The notes: generated by a model not told the origin, from the letters alone. 64,000 bases of DNA from an uncultured Verrucomicrobiota bacterium (GCA_902618175.1 CACMZN010000007.1:1-64000), one strand, 5' to 3'. Counted from the stretch's first letter, positions 9,943 to 19,979 are shown. Made by a program: numbers and translations.

Positions 9943-11205
9943 TTACTGATAACCTTTGGGGAAGGGATCAGGCTCAATCAAATCATCGGATATGGCCATG
10001 ACTTCAAACTGACCGTCTTTTGTGATCTTTCCAATTTTGGCTCTGCTGTATAAGTGCTGGTTAGTTTCGTGAACACGCACATAACCTTCTGGGGCATCCG
10101 GTAATTCGATGTTCGGGTGAGCTGCGTGCACATTGTCAATGTCAAAGCTTCCAGCTTTCTCGACTGCTGCTTTCCAAATCCATGGTCCCAAATATGCGGC
10201 TTGCGTAACGTCACCAATGACGGAATCCTCTCCCCACATTTCCTTAAAAGCTTTCACGAATGCCTGATTGTTTGGGTTTTTCTGGGATTGGAAGTATTTC
10301 ATACAAGCGTAAAAGCCCTCTGCATTTTCCCCACCTATTCCCAACAACTCATCTTCTGTAGTCGAGATGGTTAGCAGGTTGTATTTGTTGGAGGTAATGC
10401 CGGCTGCTTTAAGTTGTTTGTACCATGCTACATTACTTCCACCCACAACGATGCTGTAGATGAGATCAGGCTTTTTCAGCTTCACTTTATTTATCAATGA
10501 ACGAAAATTAGTGTGTCCAAGAGGATAGTATTCCTCGCCTACCACTTTGCACTTGGAATCCTTTTTCTTTAAAAACCTCTCAATGTGATTCCGGGCGATC
10601 TTGTTGGAAGTACGAGGCCAAATGTAGTCAGAACCGATGAGATAGAATGTTCGGGCACCCAAGTTTTCGTAGGCCCAATCAAGACCCCACAAGATTTGTT
10701 GGACAGCCTCTTGTCCGGTATAAACAACATTTTTAGAAGCTTCCAAACCTTCATAGAAAGTAGGATAGTAAAGCATGTTGTTTTCTTTTTCGAATATCGG
10801 AAGTACTGCTTTGCGAGATGCTGAGGTCCAGCATCCGAATACACATGCAACCTTGTCTTGAATGATGAGCTTTTTTGATTTCTCGGCGAAGGTTGGCCAA
10901 TCCGAGGCTCCATCTTCCTGGATGATTTCGATTTTTCTTCCGAGCACTCCACCCATGTCGTTAATTTGTTTGATGGCGAGACGCTCAGCTTCAACGGAAC
11001 CAGTTTCACTGATGGCCATGGTGCCGGTAATGGAGTGTAATTGTCCAACGGTCACGGTATCATCCGTAACAGCGAGCCCTGTTTTACATACTTCAGCGGT
11101 GGGAAACTCTTCATTGCCCATGACGAAGGACGACGAGGATAATAAGAAAAAGACCGAAAAGAGGGTCTTCAATTTGCGTTTTAGTTGATTGGTTTTGTGC
11201 ATCAT
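9943..11205 (-). CDS. urtA: Urea/short-chain amide ABC transporter substrate-binding protein (UrtA/FmdD-like)
   Basis: Signal peptide then TVTVGQLHSITGTMAISETGSVEAERLAIKQINDMGGVLGRKIE..FGCWTSASRKAVLPIFEKENNMLYYPTFYEGLEAS; start refined to MMHKTNQLKRK. Confidence 0.9.
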   Translation of the reverse strand: MMHKTNQLKRKLKTLFSVFFLLSSSSFVMGNEEFPTAEVCKTGLAVTDDTVTVGQLHSITGTMAISETGSVEAERLAIKQINDMGGVLGRKIEIIQEDGASDWPTFAEKSKKLIIQDKVACVFGCWTSASRKAVLPIFEKENNMLYYPTFYEGLEASKNVVYTGQEAVQQILWGLDWAYENLGARTFYLIGSDYIWPRTSNKIARNHIERFLKKKDSKCKVVGEEYYPLGHTNFRSLINKVKLKKPDLIYSIVVGGSNVAWYKQLKAAGITSNKYNLLTISTTEDELLGIGGENAEGFYACMKYFQSQKNPNNQAFVKAFKEMWGEDSVIGDVTQAAYLGPWIWKAAVEKAGSFDIDNVHAAHPNIELPDAPEGYVRVHETNQHLYSRAKIGKITKDGQFEVMAISDDLIEPDPFPKGYQ

Positions 11206-11785
11206 TTTTGGTTTTTGAAAGCAGTTAAACTGCTTTGGTTTGTTATTTGGGGAAACAAAAAGAAAAATAATTCCTTTGTGAGATTTCGAAAGGTGGGCAA
11301 CCACACAATTATACTATTTTTCCTTTAGATAATAATTTTCAGAAAGCGAAGTTTGCATTAATTGCGCCAATTATTTCTCGAAAATAAATCTGCAAAATTT
11401 TTAGTTTTTTTTAATCTTTTAAGGGCATTTCTTGTTGTAACAAAATTGCAATATGGTTTTATTTTAAATTTAAATTGGCATGAATTTCGTTCAGCAAAAT
11501 AGTTAGTGATACTTTCTTGGTTTGACATAAATTCTGTAAGGATCCCAGTTCTAATGGGGTTCGCAAAGGTAAGATTATGAAAAGTAATGTATTCAATAAA
11601 AATTATAAATAATTTTAAAAATTAAGACAAACTCAGTGATTTTAGTTTGTAATACTATTAATTCAGATTTGTTTAAAATTACTTAGGTTTTATGCATTAG
11701 TTTATAATTTGGCAAAGTTTATTATTTCGGCATTTTTTATTTTGTATCTTTAAAACATTTATCATTCATACTTACACAACTCATC

Positions 11786-12019
11786 ATGACTAACATTCCG
11801 AAAAAGGATTATGTTTCAATATCAGCAAGAATCCCCAAAGGGGTTTATCTAAATATGTCCAAGATAAGAGATTCGCTTGACATGACCACTAACCAAATCG
11901 TTTCCCATTGCATCGAAGATTGGGTGCAGCTTGTTACAGATTCGAAATTGACGACCACACACCGCATTGCAGTGGCAAAGTATTCGTTGAAAATCACAGA
12001 TCTTGACAAACCTGAGTGA
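11786..12019 (+). CDS. Small putative ribbon-helix-helix-like protein (77 aa)
   Basis: DYVSISARIPKGVYLNMSKIRDSLDMTTNQIVSHCIEDWVQL has strand-helix-helix layout; preceded by AT-rich intergenic DNA. Confidence 0.5.
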   Translation: MTNIPKKDYVSISARIPKGVYLNMSKIRDSLDMTTNQIVSHCIEDWVQLVTDSKLTTTHRIAVAKYSLKITDLDKPE

Positions 12020-12387
12020 TGGATTGATTTGGACGAATTTGGGAATTCCCTTTCCTATGTCATGGATGTTGCAATCTTTGATTTAGAGACGATCTCCACA
12101 TTCATTAAGCTTTCCCAAAATTCGGCAAAATGGACTGCTGCGAGATAAATCGACTAGCAGTGATTTAAAGTAGGAATTCTTCTGCCATTTAGGATTTGAG
12201 GTACAAGTTGACCTATTTCAGATCTAACTGGATACGCAGCTTGAATGTAGAGCTATCTCCATGAAAGTTACGATACTCCTAATTACTCAGATATTTCTAT
12301 CATTGAAACTATTTTGAACCGGATTCGAATGGATTGGAATGCTTGATTGCAATTGATCAATCCTTCGATTCGGTTTCTAAAGTTATT

Positions 12388-14103
12388 TCAAGGTTTTGTA
12401 GGTATTAATCTATTAAGTGCCGCAGTTGAAGTTGCTCGAATCATTCGTACCTTATTCGTACCTTCCTCATGGGGAAAAAACCATTGAAACGGATGAGCTG
12501 GAATGACTAGGCAAAACTCCAGGGCGGACGTTTCGTCCTGCCAGCGGGTTTCCAATAAAAGGGCAGCCGAATCATCCGGGAATTTCCAAATGGCCCATCG
12601 ATCCCCTGCCCATTGGCCTGATACGGTCATAACCACATGTCCGGAATTCTTGCTTGCAAGAAAGGGCATCAAACCACCTGCTCCCAGGACATCGGTTAAA
12701 TCCGGCGGAAAACTTATCAGTTGGTCGGCAAAATCCTCCGGAACGGGGTCATTTAGCCATAAAGCCGGATCCTGGTGCCAAAGAGGACGGAAAAATTCCA
12801 TCGTAGTTGTTGGCGGTCTGTTGGAAAGGGGCTTCATGTCTTTGATGGGACCCGTTGGACCCACATGAAAATTAACAAAGTATGGTCCTACGTCTTCAGG
12901 TAGAGAGTGCCAACGATTTAACAAAGATGTGCCAGGCAAAGGTTCTATTCGACGGGCAAATTCTTTTGGTGGTGGAATGGAAGGTGAGATGCCTAAATTT
13001 CTGGCATAGCGTCTCTTGATGACTTTGCGTATTCCGAGCGTGAGGGCTTCTCTTGCCCGACGCGTGTCTTCATTATCTGAAGAAGCTTGGTTTTGTAGGA
13101 TTGGATTTCGAACGGATTCTTGTCTTCTAAGCGCGTCTGAAATGGCTCCCACGAGTTCCGTTCTTACGTATGGGTGGTCAACGGGAACAGAATCAAGAAC
13201 ATAGACTCGTTCTCCCTTTGGATCGGACAAGGCAACTCGTTGAGAAAGTTCAAATTCTGCAATGACTTGCGACAAAATCATGCCTTTCGGGAGCAAACCC
13301 AGCAGGGTAAATGCTTCGGATCTTGCTGTTTGTGTACGCTTTGAATGAATGGTCCGGGCTTCGTCCCTTAGAATGCCTTCGAAAATTTGGTGTGGAATGT
13401 TTTCGAAGGATATCGAAAGATAGCTTTCCTGACCAAGAAGATCCGCCACTTGTTGAACCAAAACTAATGGGTCAATCGGAGGTAGGGGAGAAGAACCCTG
13501 TCCGGTTTTGTGTCCCTTTGAGTTTCCGTGACCTGGTGCCCGCTTGGCTGTCTTACCGGTGTAGATGGTAACTTCAGCATTTTCGATCGAGTAAACGAAG
13601 CCCTTTTTTTTTCCTTCGTGATCACTTTCCGGTTCCGAGATGCGGAAGATGCCAGTGACCTGGCAGGGTTCCTCGATGAAGGGATAAATTTCTTCGAGAG
13701 AACCATCTTCTGACTGATTGACGTAGACAACCTGTCTGAGGTTTGGAGGACTGCAAAAAGTACATCCGACGTAGCTTGGAACAATCTGGCAGCGGCGCAT
13801 ATCTTCCAAACTGTCAAAAGGTGCCATGTATCCGATAAGTCTTACTTGAAGACCGTTCAGTTTTCGGAGGGTTTCTGGAAAGGACAGGGTCATCTCAATC
13901 AGGTCGAGGGGTCTGGCTTCGCCAAGAAGGGGGAAGTCAATGAGCGGTGGAACTTTGGTACTTTTTTCGACAGGCTTTTTCTCCCCATTTCTCTCGGAAA
14001 TTAAATCCGTTTCATTCCCGGCAGAGAAAAAGTGGTCATGAAAAAGATAAGTTGAAATGAGAATAAGAGCGGAAAGAGGAAAAAAGATTCGTGAAACTTT
14101 CAT
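12388..14103 (-). CDS. DUF3299-domain exported protein
   Basis: N-terminal TM/signal; LRKLNGLQVRLIGYMAPFDSLED...CQIVPSYVGCTFCSPPNLRQVVYV matches DUF3299 pattern. Confidence 0.65.
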   Translation of the reverse strand: MKVSRIFFPLSALILISTYLFHDHFFSAGNETDLISERNGEKKPVEKSTKVPPLIDFPLLGEARPLDLIEMTLSFPETLRKLNGLQVRLIGYMAPFDSLEDMRRCQIVPSYVGCTFCSPPNLRQVVYVNQSEDGSLEEIYPFIEEPCQVTGIFRISEPESDHEGKKKGFVYSIENAEVTIYTGKTAKRAPGHGNSKGHKTGQGSSPLPPIDPLVLVQQVADLLGQESYLSISFENIPHQIFEGILRDEARTIHSKRTQTARSEAFTLLGLLPKGMILSQVIAEFELSQRVALSDPKGERVYVLDSVPVDHPYVRTELVGAISDALRRQESVRNPILQNQASSDNEDTRRAREALTLGIRKVIKRRYARNLGISPSIPPPKEFARRIEPLPGTSLLNRWHSLPEDVGPYFVNFHVGPTGPIKDMKPLSNRPPTTTMEFFRPLWHQDPALWLNDPVPEDFADQLISFPPDLTDVLGAGGLMPFLASKNSGHVVMTVSGQWAGDRWAIWKFPDDSAALLLETRWQDETSALEFCLVIPAHPFQWFFPHEEGTNKVRMIRATSTAALNRLIPTKP

Positions 14104-14125
14104 GGCGTGGGGAAGACAGAGATTT

Positions 14126-15370
14126 TCATTCGTTCAGCTGAAGGTCCAAGATGGGCGTTCGTCGATAAGATGTGATTGCAGGAAAAAGCGATGCGATGGC
14201 TCCGCACAATCCCATTGCCAGGAGGGCAAAAGATTCCGTTTTGGATATTTCCCATGGATGAACAAGGAAACCGGTTTTCGCATAAAGGGTTTCGGATCCA
14301 AGCGCAAGTCCGCCATGCCCAAGGAGTAAACCCAAGATGATTCCAATTGCTGCAAGCATCAATCCTTCGAAAAATACCAAAAAGGCAATTTCGCTGCGTA
14401 GGGCACCGAGAGCACGGAGGATTGCGATGTCCTGACGGCGTCTCTCCGCTGCTTGGTACAAGGTGAGAAAAACGGTGAGAAAGGCAACGACTATAACAGC
14501 GGCAGAGATTGAAAGAAGAATTCGTTGCAGAGGATCGATGATGCTTCTTTGAAATCGAAGAATTTCATTCACGGGTACGGTGGCTATCCCTTGTGTACTG
14601 TTGCGTATTTCATCGGCCATCCAGAGACGAAGTCCTGGAGTTTTGAGACGAAACAAAATGGCAGTAGCTTCCCGCTTTTGGCGACTTTCGAGAACTGCTG
14701 ATCCAAGAATTGCAGAGTGAAGACGATCCTCGGACTCATGGATCTCCCAGACTGAGGAAAGGGTCCCGAATATAGCCCGATCCTGAGCCGTTCCTGTCGG
14801 AGCGAGGACGCCACTCACACGATAAGGGAAATCGCGATGAATTTCAGCCCCTGGCACCTCAACCAGTCCATGCGTGCCAAAGAAGACGTCGTCCAAATCA
14901 AGGCTTGTGGAGGAGGCAACTTGGCTGCCGATTACAACCTCGAAGGTGTCTTCGAAGATTCTACCTCGCGCCAATTGAAAGAATGGTTTGCCGTCCTGAT
15001 CCGGGAGATCAAAGAAATGAACCTCGGTGCCCACGATACGATAACCCTTGTAATTGTCCCCAAGTCCAATTGGAGCAGACCAGAGTACGCGAGAATCGTG
15101 CTGGAAACGCTGGTAATCGGAGTAAGGTAGATTCCCGGTGGGCGAGTCCAGATGATAAACGCTGGAGAGTATCAATTGGAGAGGGCTGCCCTTTCCTCCG
15201 GCCACCAAGTCATATAGAACCGCATCTTTTGAAAAAGCTTGTTCAGATTGATGACGAAGTGCAAGCACTGCAGATACCAGAGCAACTCCGATGGCAATGC
15301 CAAATAAGGTAAGAAGAGATACAAACCAGCGAAATCTCAAGTATCGCCAAGCCATGGCTGTCAGGCTCAT
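14126..15370 (-). CDS. ABC transporter permease, FtsX/MacB-type
   Basis: N-terminal TM, large periplasmic domain, C-terminal 3 TM with ERRRQDIAILRALGALRSEIAFLVFFEGLMLAAIGIILG. Confidence 0.88.
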   Translation of the reverse strand: MSLTAMAWRYLRFRWFVSLLTLFGIAIGVALVSAVLALRHQSEQAFSKDAVLYDLVAGGKGSPLQLILSSVYHLDSPTGNLPYSDYQRFQHDSRVLWSAPIGLGDNYKGYRIVGTEVHFFDLPDQDGKPFFQLARGRIFEDTFEVVIGSQVASSTSLDLDDVFFGTHGLVEVPGAEIHRDFPYRVSGVLAPTGTAQDRAIFGTLSSVWEIHESEDRLHSAILGSAVLESRQKREATAILFRLKTPGLRLWMADEIRNSTQGIATVPVNEILRFQRSIIDPLQRILLSISAAVIVVAFLTVFLTLYQAAERRRQDIAILRALGALRSEIAFLVFFEGLMLAAIGIILGLLLGHGGLALGSETLYAKTGFLVHPWEISKTESFALLAMGLCGAIASLFPAITSYRRTPILDLQLNE

Positions 15371-16068
15371 GCCGAATTAGCTTCCTTTCCATCCTCATTC
15401 TTATTGGTCTTCACGAGTTTCGAACAGTCAAATCTATTGGGCAGCTCAGAGGCTAGGGTTAAGTCATGGGTAACCATAAGCAGAGTGCAATTGTCTGCTT
15501 CAGCAATTTCGAGCAGTAGACGAAAGATTTCCCGTCCGGTCTTGGGATCGAGTGATCCCGTTGGTTCGTCTGCCAGCAAGATGGATGGGCCTCCAGCAAT
15601 GGCCCGAGCTATGGCAACTCGTTGTCGCTCTCCAACAGAAAGTTGGTTTGGACGAGCATGCAAGCGGTTGCTCAGTCCGACTCGACGGAGGACTTCTCTG
15701 GCTTTCGTTTGCACATCCATGCCTTTCCGGGAGCCAAAACGAAGTCCGATGGCTACGTTTTCGACTGCAGTGAAGGGTGTGAGGAGTCGGAAAGTTTGAA
15801 AAACCATTCCGCAGTGGGCTCCACGATGTCGGTCAAGCTGAGCAGGAGTAAGGGTTGGTAAATTGCTACCGGCTACCTGAATTTTTCCTGCATCGGCTCT
15901 GTATAATCCGGCGACTAGGTTCAATAGGGTACTTTTTCCGCAGCCACTGGGACCGATCAGAGCAACTTTTTCACCTTGAGCAGCTTCAAAGTTAGGAAGA
16001 TCAAATTGGACTGAGGACGAACGAGACGCATTCCCTAGCCGAAGGGAAACCTTGTTCAGGCGGATCAT
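15367..16068 (-). CDS. ABC transporter ATP-binding protein (LolD/MacB-type)
   Basis: GPSGCGKST, LSVGERQRVAIARAIAGGPSILLADEPTGSLD; overlaps permease start. Confidence 0.92.
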   Translation of the reverse strand: MIRLNKVSLRLGNASRSSSVQFDLPNFEAAQGEKVALIGPSGCGKSTLLNLVAGLYRADAGKIQVAGSNLPTLTPAQLDRHRGAHCGMVFQTFRLLTPFTAVENVAIGLRFGSRKGMDVQTKAREVLRRVGLSNRLHARPNQLSVGERQRVAIARAIAGGPSILLADEPTGSLDPKTGREIFRLLLEIAEADNCTLLMVTHDLTLASELPNRFDCSKLVKTNKNEDGKEANSA

Positions 16069-16075
16069 ATTTGGT

Positions 16076-16918
16076 TTATTTTTCGTCTGCTCGGTGAATA
16101 TGGGGTCGCAGGACGAATTGGCCTGTAGTGGCGTCCCCAAAGCTTACTATTACTTTGGCCGCAAAGTCGGCTCCCATCAGCCAAGATGCATCGTCTTGAG
16201 TTTCCCCTGGAAAGACGAAATAGTCCGTGGTTCCTTGATAAATCGTGGAAGTCCCTGACTCGTCTTCGTTCCTTTCTTGATCACGGACCGCAAGGATAAT
16301 CCGTTTTTTGAGCCCTTCGAATTCAACGGTAAGGGTGCTATCGATGGGCAATCGCCATGGTTCGCCTTCATAACCACCTTTTTTTAGCCAGACCTCCAAG
16401 TCGCCGGCATCATCATGCAGCTTGATCTCCATGGTGCCTACCTGCATTCCTTCTTCATTGAAGACTGGATGAAGAAAGCCGCTGTTCGGACCTTCATTTG
16501 CATGGATATGGGGCATCCCAGCAGCCTCGATCAATTTCGCGATCAAAGGATGTAGGCCAAGTATCAGAGTTTCATAAGCAGGATCGTTCGGGCCAGCCTT
16601 GCTGATGCCGTTCACTAAACTTACAAGATCACCCAAAATGAAATCGACCTGTTGGGGATTGGCTACGTTCGAAGGAATGTTTGAAGGGTCCAGTGCCAAA
16701 CCGGCATTGAGAAGCTCGTCGTGCATGGCACGGGCTGCATCGAGATCCTTTACTCTGAGCAAGCCATCTGCACGGAATGCGATATCATCGAATTGGGTGA
16801 TTTCGGGCCAAGTTACTTCGCCTTCCTCGATATACCCTGTGTTGTTGCGATCGCAGGAAATCGCCGACAAGGAGAGAGCAATCAATGAAAAGTAAAAAAT
16901 TCTGTCGGAGATGAACAT
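16076..16918 (-). CDS. Putative lipoprotein, substrate-binding candidate for the adjacent ABC system
   Basis: MFISDRIFYFSLIALSLSAISCDRNN lipobox-like (LSAISC); directly upstream of ABC ATPase on the same strand. Confidence 0.6.
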   Translation of the reverse strand: MFISDRIFYFSLIALSLSAISCDRNNTGYIEEGEVTWPEITQFDDIAFRADGLLRVKDLDAARAMHDELLNAGLALDPSNIPSNVANPQQVDFILGDLVSLVNGISKAGPNDPAYETLILGLHPLIAKLIEAAGMPHIHANEGPNSGFLHPVFNEEGMQVGTMEIKLHDDAGDLEVWLKKGGYEGEPWRLPIDSTLTVEFEGLKKRIILAVRDQERNEDESGTSTIYQGTTDYFVFPGETQDDASWLMGADFAAKVIVSFGDATTGQFVLRPHIHRADEK

Positions 16919-17003
16919 GATCCAAGTGAATTTATTGCAAGTCATTTGCATTAAGAAATTGCACTCCTTTGTATTTTCGTCAATGGTTTTGCGTTGATTC
17001 AAG

Positions 17004-18209
17004 ATGTTCATCGTATCAGACAAACAAACTTCGGAAAGACGAAAAACCAAGGTTCTAATAGTCGGTGCTGGTCCAGCTGGCCTCGGAGTTGCAACTGCCT
17101 TAAAGCAAGCTGGGGTCGATGAAATGGTTATCATTGAGGCCCGCGAAATCGGGGCTTCCTTTCTCAACTGGCCTAGACAAATGTCTTTTATCACTCCATC
17201 CTTTCACTCAAATTCATTCGGACTGACTGATCTCAATGCAATTGATCCTGACACTTCACCTGCCGATTATCTTCGTACCCAGCATCCTAGAGGTGAACAA
17301 TATGCAAAATACTTGAGAGCAGTTGTGACCCACCATGAATTACCGGTGATGACTGGTGTTCGCGTGACCAATTTAATCAAACAAGATGGTCAGTTTCTTG
17401 CTTCGACCAACCTTGGTGATTACCAAGCGGAGATGGTGGTATGGGCGGCTGGGCAGTTCTTTTCGCCTCGCGATCAAGCTTTCTCCGGAGCGGAACTGGC
17501 ATTGCATTCTTCGAAGATTGTGGATTGGACGGAACTTGAAGGAGAAAAATTTACCATTATTGGTGGGTATGAAAGTGGAGTTGACGCCGCTTTGAATCTT
17601 GTTGATTTGGGAAAATCAGTCAGTCTTCATTCCCGGGGAGAACCATGGTCTTCCGACGATCCGGATCCATCGCGTTCACTGAGTCCTCGTACTTTTGACC
17701 GTCTTCGTGAAGTCATTCAGTCCGGGGAGAAAATGAAGAATCTACAACTCTTCAAAAACTCTGATATTTGCAGGATCGAGGAAAGTTCGGGTTGGTGGAC
17801 TTTGCTAGATCAGGACGGTATTCCTTCGGTTTCCTACACTCGTCCAATTCTTGCCAACGGTTTTTACTCTGGTCTTGGCCCGGTCAAAAATCTTTTCAAT
17901 CACGATGAGAATCATCTTCCTGTTTTCAGTGAGGAAGCCGATGAGTCAACCCTTACTTCTGGACTCTTCTACTCGGGTCCTGCCTTGGTGCACCGTAACT
18001 CTCTTTTTTGTTTCATCTATAAATTTCGGGCTCGATTTGGGGTTGTTGCCCGTGAAATTGCCGACCGACTTGGCAAACCTGAATTCGATGAAAAACTCAA
18101 GTCGTACAAAAAGGCAGGTTTTATGAATAACGACTTGGAATGCTGCACGGAGTGCGAGTGTGCGATCAAGCCTGCCGAGACCGCTCCTGAACCAAATGCT
18201 TTTTCCTGA
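17004..18209 (+). CDS. FAD/NAD(P)-dependent oxidoreductase (flavoprotein monooxygenase/thioredoxin-reductase-like)
   Basis: VLIVGAGPAGLGVATALKQAG (GxGxxG), FTIIGGYESGVDAALNLV; Cys-rich tail ECCTECECA. Confidence 0.8.
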   Translation: MFIVSDKQTSERRKTKVLIVGAGPAGLGVATALKQAGVDEMVIIEAREIGASFLNWPRQMSFITPSFHSNSFGLTDLNAIDPDTSPADYLRTQHPRGEQYAKYLRAVVTHHELPVMTGVRVTNLIKQDGQFLASTNLGDYQAEMVVWAAGQFFSPRDQAFSGAELALHSSKIVDWTELEGEKFTIIGGYESGVDAALNLVDLGKSVSLHSRGEPWSSDDPDPSRSLSPRTFDRLREVIQSGEKMKNLQLFKNSDICRIEESSGWWTLLDQDGIPSVSYTRPILANGFYSGLGPVKNLFNHDENHLPVFSEEADESTLTSGLFYSGPALVHRNSLFCFIYKFRARFGVVAREIADRLGKPEFDEKLKSYKKAGFMNNDLECCTECECAIKPAETAPEPNAFS

Positions 18210-18211
18210 AA

Positions 18212-19195
18212 ATGAGAATCGGCACAGTGTTAACTGTTCTGCTTCCCTCAGCTATGCTATTGGGGCTTGGATTCGGTACCCTTTTCCATGGTTCCGGCGA
18301 AGGGCTTGGTGTTCTGATCGATCCTCTTGTCCTCACACTTTTGACTCTCATATTTTTCGAGGTCCGATTTGCCCGACTACGAATAGCCTCCGATCAACTT
18401 ACCTTTCTCTTTCTTGCGTGGGTAACCAATTTCATTCTTATTCCGATATTGAGTTGGGGACTCGCCTCTTCTTTTTTTTCTGATCAGCCCGCTCTTTTCA
18501 CAGGCCTGTTCCTATATTTGCTTTTTCCCTGCACGGACTGGTTTCTTGCCTTCACGCGAATCGCAAAGGGAGATGTTCCACTTGGTTCGATTCTTATTCC
18601 CATCAACCTAATCTCCCAGTTATTTTTTTTCCCCATCTACCTCGCGATGTTCATTAGTTCTGAAACGAGTTTTGAAGTCGTTGATACTTGGAGAATGTTT
18701 TGGCAATGGTTTCTGATTCCATTTTTGGGAGGGTTTCTTATACGTTTCATATTATCGAGCGTTTTGTCATCGGATCGCTTGAAATCCGTTACGACCTTTG
18801 CCGGCTCTTTAATTCCATGGTTTCTATCTGCGTTAGTATTCTGCATTTTCTCCTGCCATACTCTCGAATTAGCAGCCTACAGCTCAACTTTTCCATTCAT
18901 CCTGCTTGCAATCTTTCTGTTTTTCTTCGCGACTTGGCTGATGGGTGAGTTTTTCAAAAGGTTCTTTCGTTTTACTGGGCCCCAGCATGCATTATTCGCG
19001 ATGACGACCACAGCTCGGAATTCGCCATTGATGCTAGGACTTGCTACCATCGCTCTTCCGGACCAACCCATGGTGTATGCTGTTCTAATTATTGGGATGT
19101 TGGTCGAATTTCCTCATCTGACTTTTCTCTCGCGTATTGTTCTAGTACCGAACAACTCATTGACCACTTCTGTAACCAAGTCCGTTTCACTGTAA
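18212..19195 (+). CDS. ACR3/BASS-superfamily-like permease (putative arsenite or related anion efflux)
   Basis: About 10 TM; LFPCTDWFLAFTRIAKGDVPLGSILIPINLISQ and ATTARNSPLMLGLATIALP features of arsenic-resistance/BASS family. Confidence 0.65.
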   Translation: MRIGTVLTVLLPSAMLLGLGFGTLFHGSGEGLGVLIDPLVLTLLTLIFFEVRFARLRIASDQLTFLFLAWVTNFILIPILSWGLASSFFSDQPALFTGLFLYLLFPCTDWFLAFTRIAKGDVPLGSILIPINLISQLFFFPIYLAMFISSETSFEVVDTWRMFWQWFLIPFLGGFLIRFILSSVLSSDRLKSVTTFAGSLIPWFLSALVFCIFSCHTLELAAYSSTFPFILLAIFLFFFATWLMGEFFKRFFRFTGPQHALFAMTTTARNSPLMLGLATIALPDQPMVYAVLIIGMLVEFPHLTFLSRIVLVPNNSLTTSVTKSVSL

Positions 19196-19394
19196 TAGTT
19201 GATCTAGCCCTATAAAAGCGTTCACACATCATTCCATCTGTCGCGTGTTTCTTTTTACAGGTGGTTGGCAACTTCAACTTGCGTTTTGAAGAAGCAGAAC
19301 ATAATGCAATTTACTTGCAATAGGTAATGAGCAATCTATTTCAATAATCCTACATCATCACATTCACCAACATATCTACGCACATAAAAAACAA

Positions 19395-19772
19395 ATGAAA
19401 ATTGCCTACGTATTCAAAACCAGCATGGCCAGTACCTACCAACTGAGTAGCATGATCTTACCGCAACTGGAAAACGACTCCCATCTTGTTAATGTGGTCG
19501 GCATGTTTTTCTTCGACGATAATCTTTTTTGCCTGAAAAAAAACGATCCAGTTGGCGAGCGTTTGGCCAAAATTGCCAAAGAAAAAAACATGCTGTTGAT
19601 GGTATGTGACCAGTGTGCGGTTAGGAGAGGGCTGGCTGATGGTACTTTCGAGCAGTGTGGCAGTGGAGAAGTCATGGCAAAAGGTTTGGTCGATGGTGTG
19701 GTTGCAGGATGCTTCCCACAACTTTACTCTGCCCTTGGAACAAATCCACCAGACCAAGTTATAACTTTGTAA
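19395..19772 (+). CDS. DsrE/DsrF-like protein
   Basis: MKIAYVFKTS...VVGMFFFDDNLFCL...GERLAKIAKEKNMLLMVCDQCAVRRGL...GCFPQLYSALG. Confidence 0.55.
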   Translation: MKIAYVFKTSMASTYQLSSMILPQLENDSHLVNVVGMFFFDDNLFCLKKNDPVGERLAKIAKEKNMLLMVCDQCAVRRGLADGTFEQCGSGEVMAKGLVDGVVAGCFPQLYSALGTNPPDQVITL

Positions 19773-19979
19773 TTTCCATCACTGGCGCTGCTTTAGTTTA
19801 TCGTTCCAAGCATATCGAAAATATTGCTCCTCGCTGGACGGAAATGGTGAGTTTTTTGGCAATTAAAATTAATAGGGCTCTAATTTTTCAAATTAATTTG
19901 TTTACCTTTGTTTAGTTTTTGGGTGAGTAAGGGAATTTTTTCTTCTACAGGAAGCTAGACTTTTCTAAATTACTTGCTT

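Noticed and set aside
6257-11205. Urea uptake feeding urease
   Set aside because: No urease subunits or accessory genes in the window; formamidase directly follows the transporter, so amide uptake is favoured
11786-12019. RHH protein as antitoxin of a toxin-antitoxin pair
   Set aside because: No small partner ORF with toxin-like features in the adjacent ~370 nt
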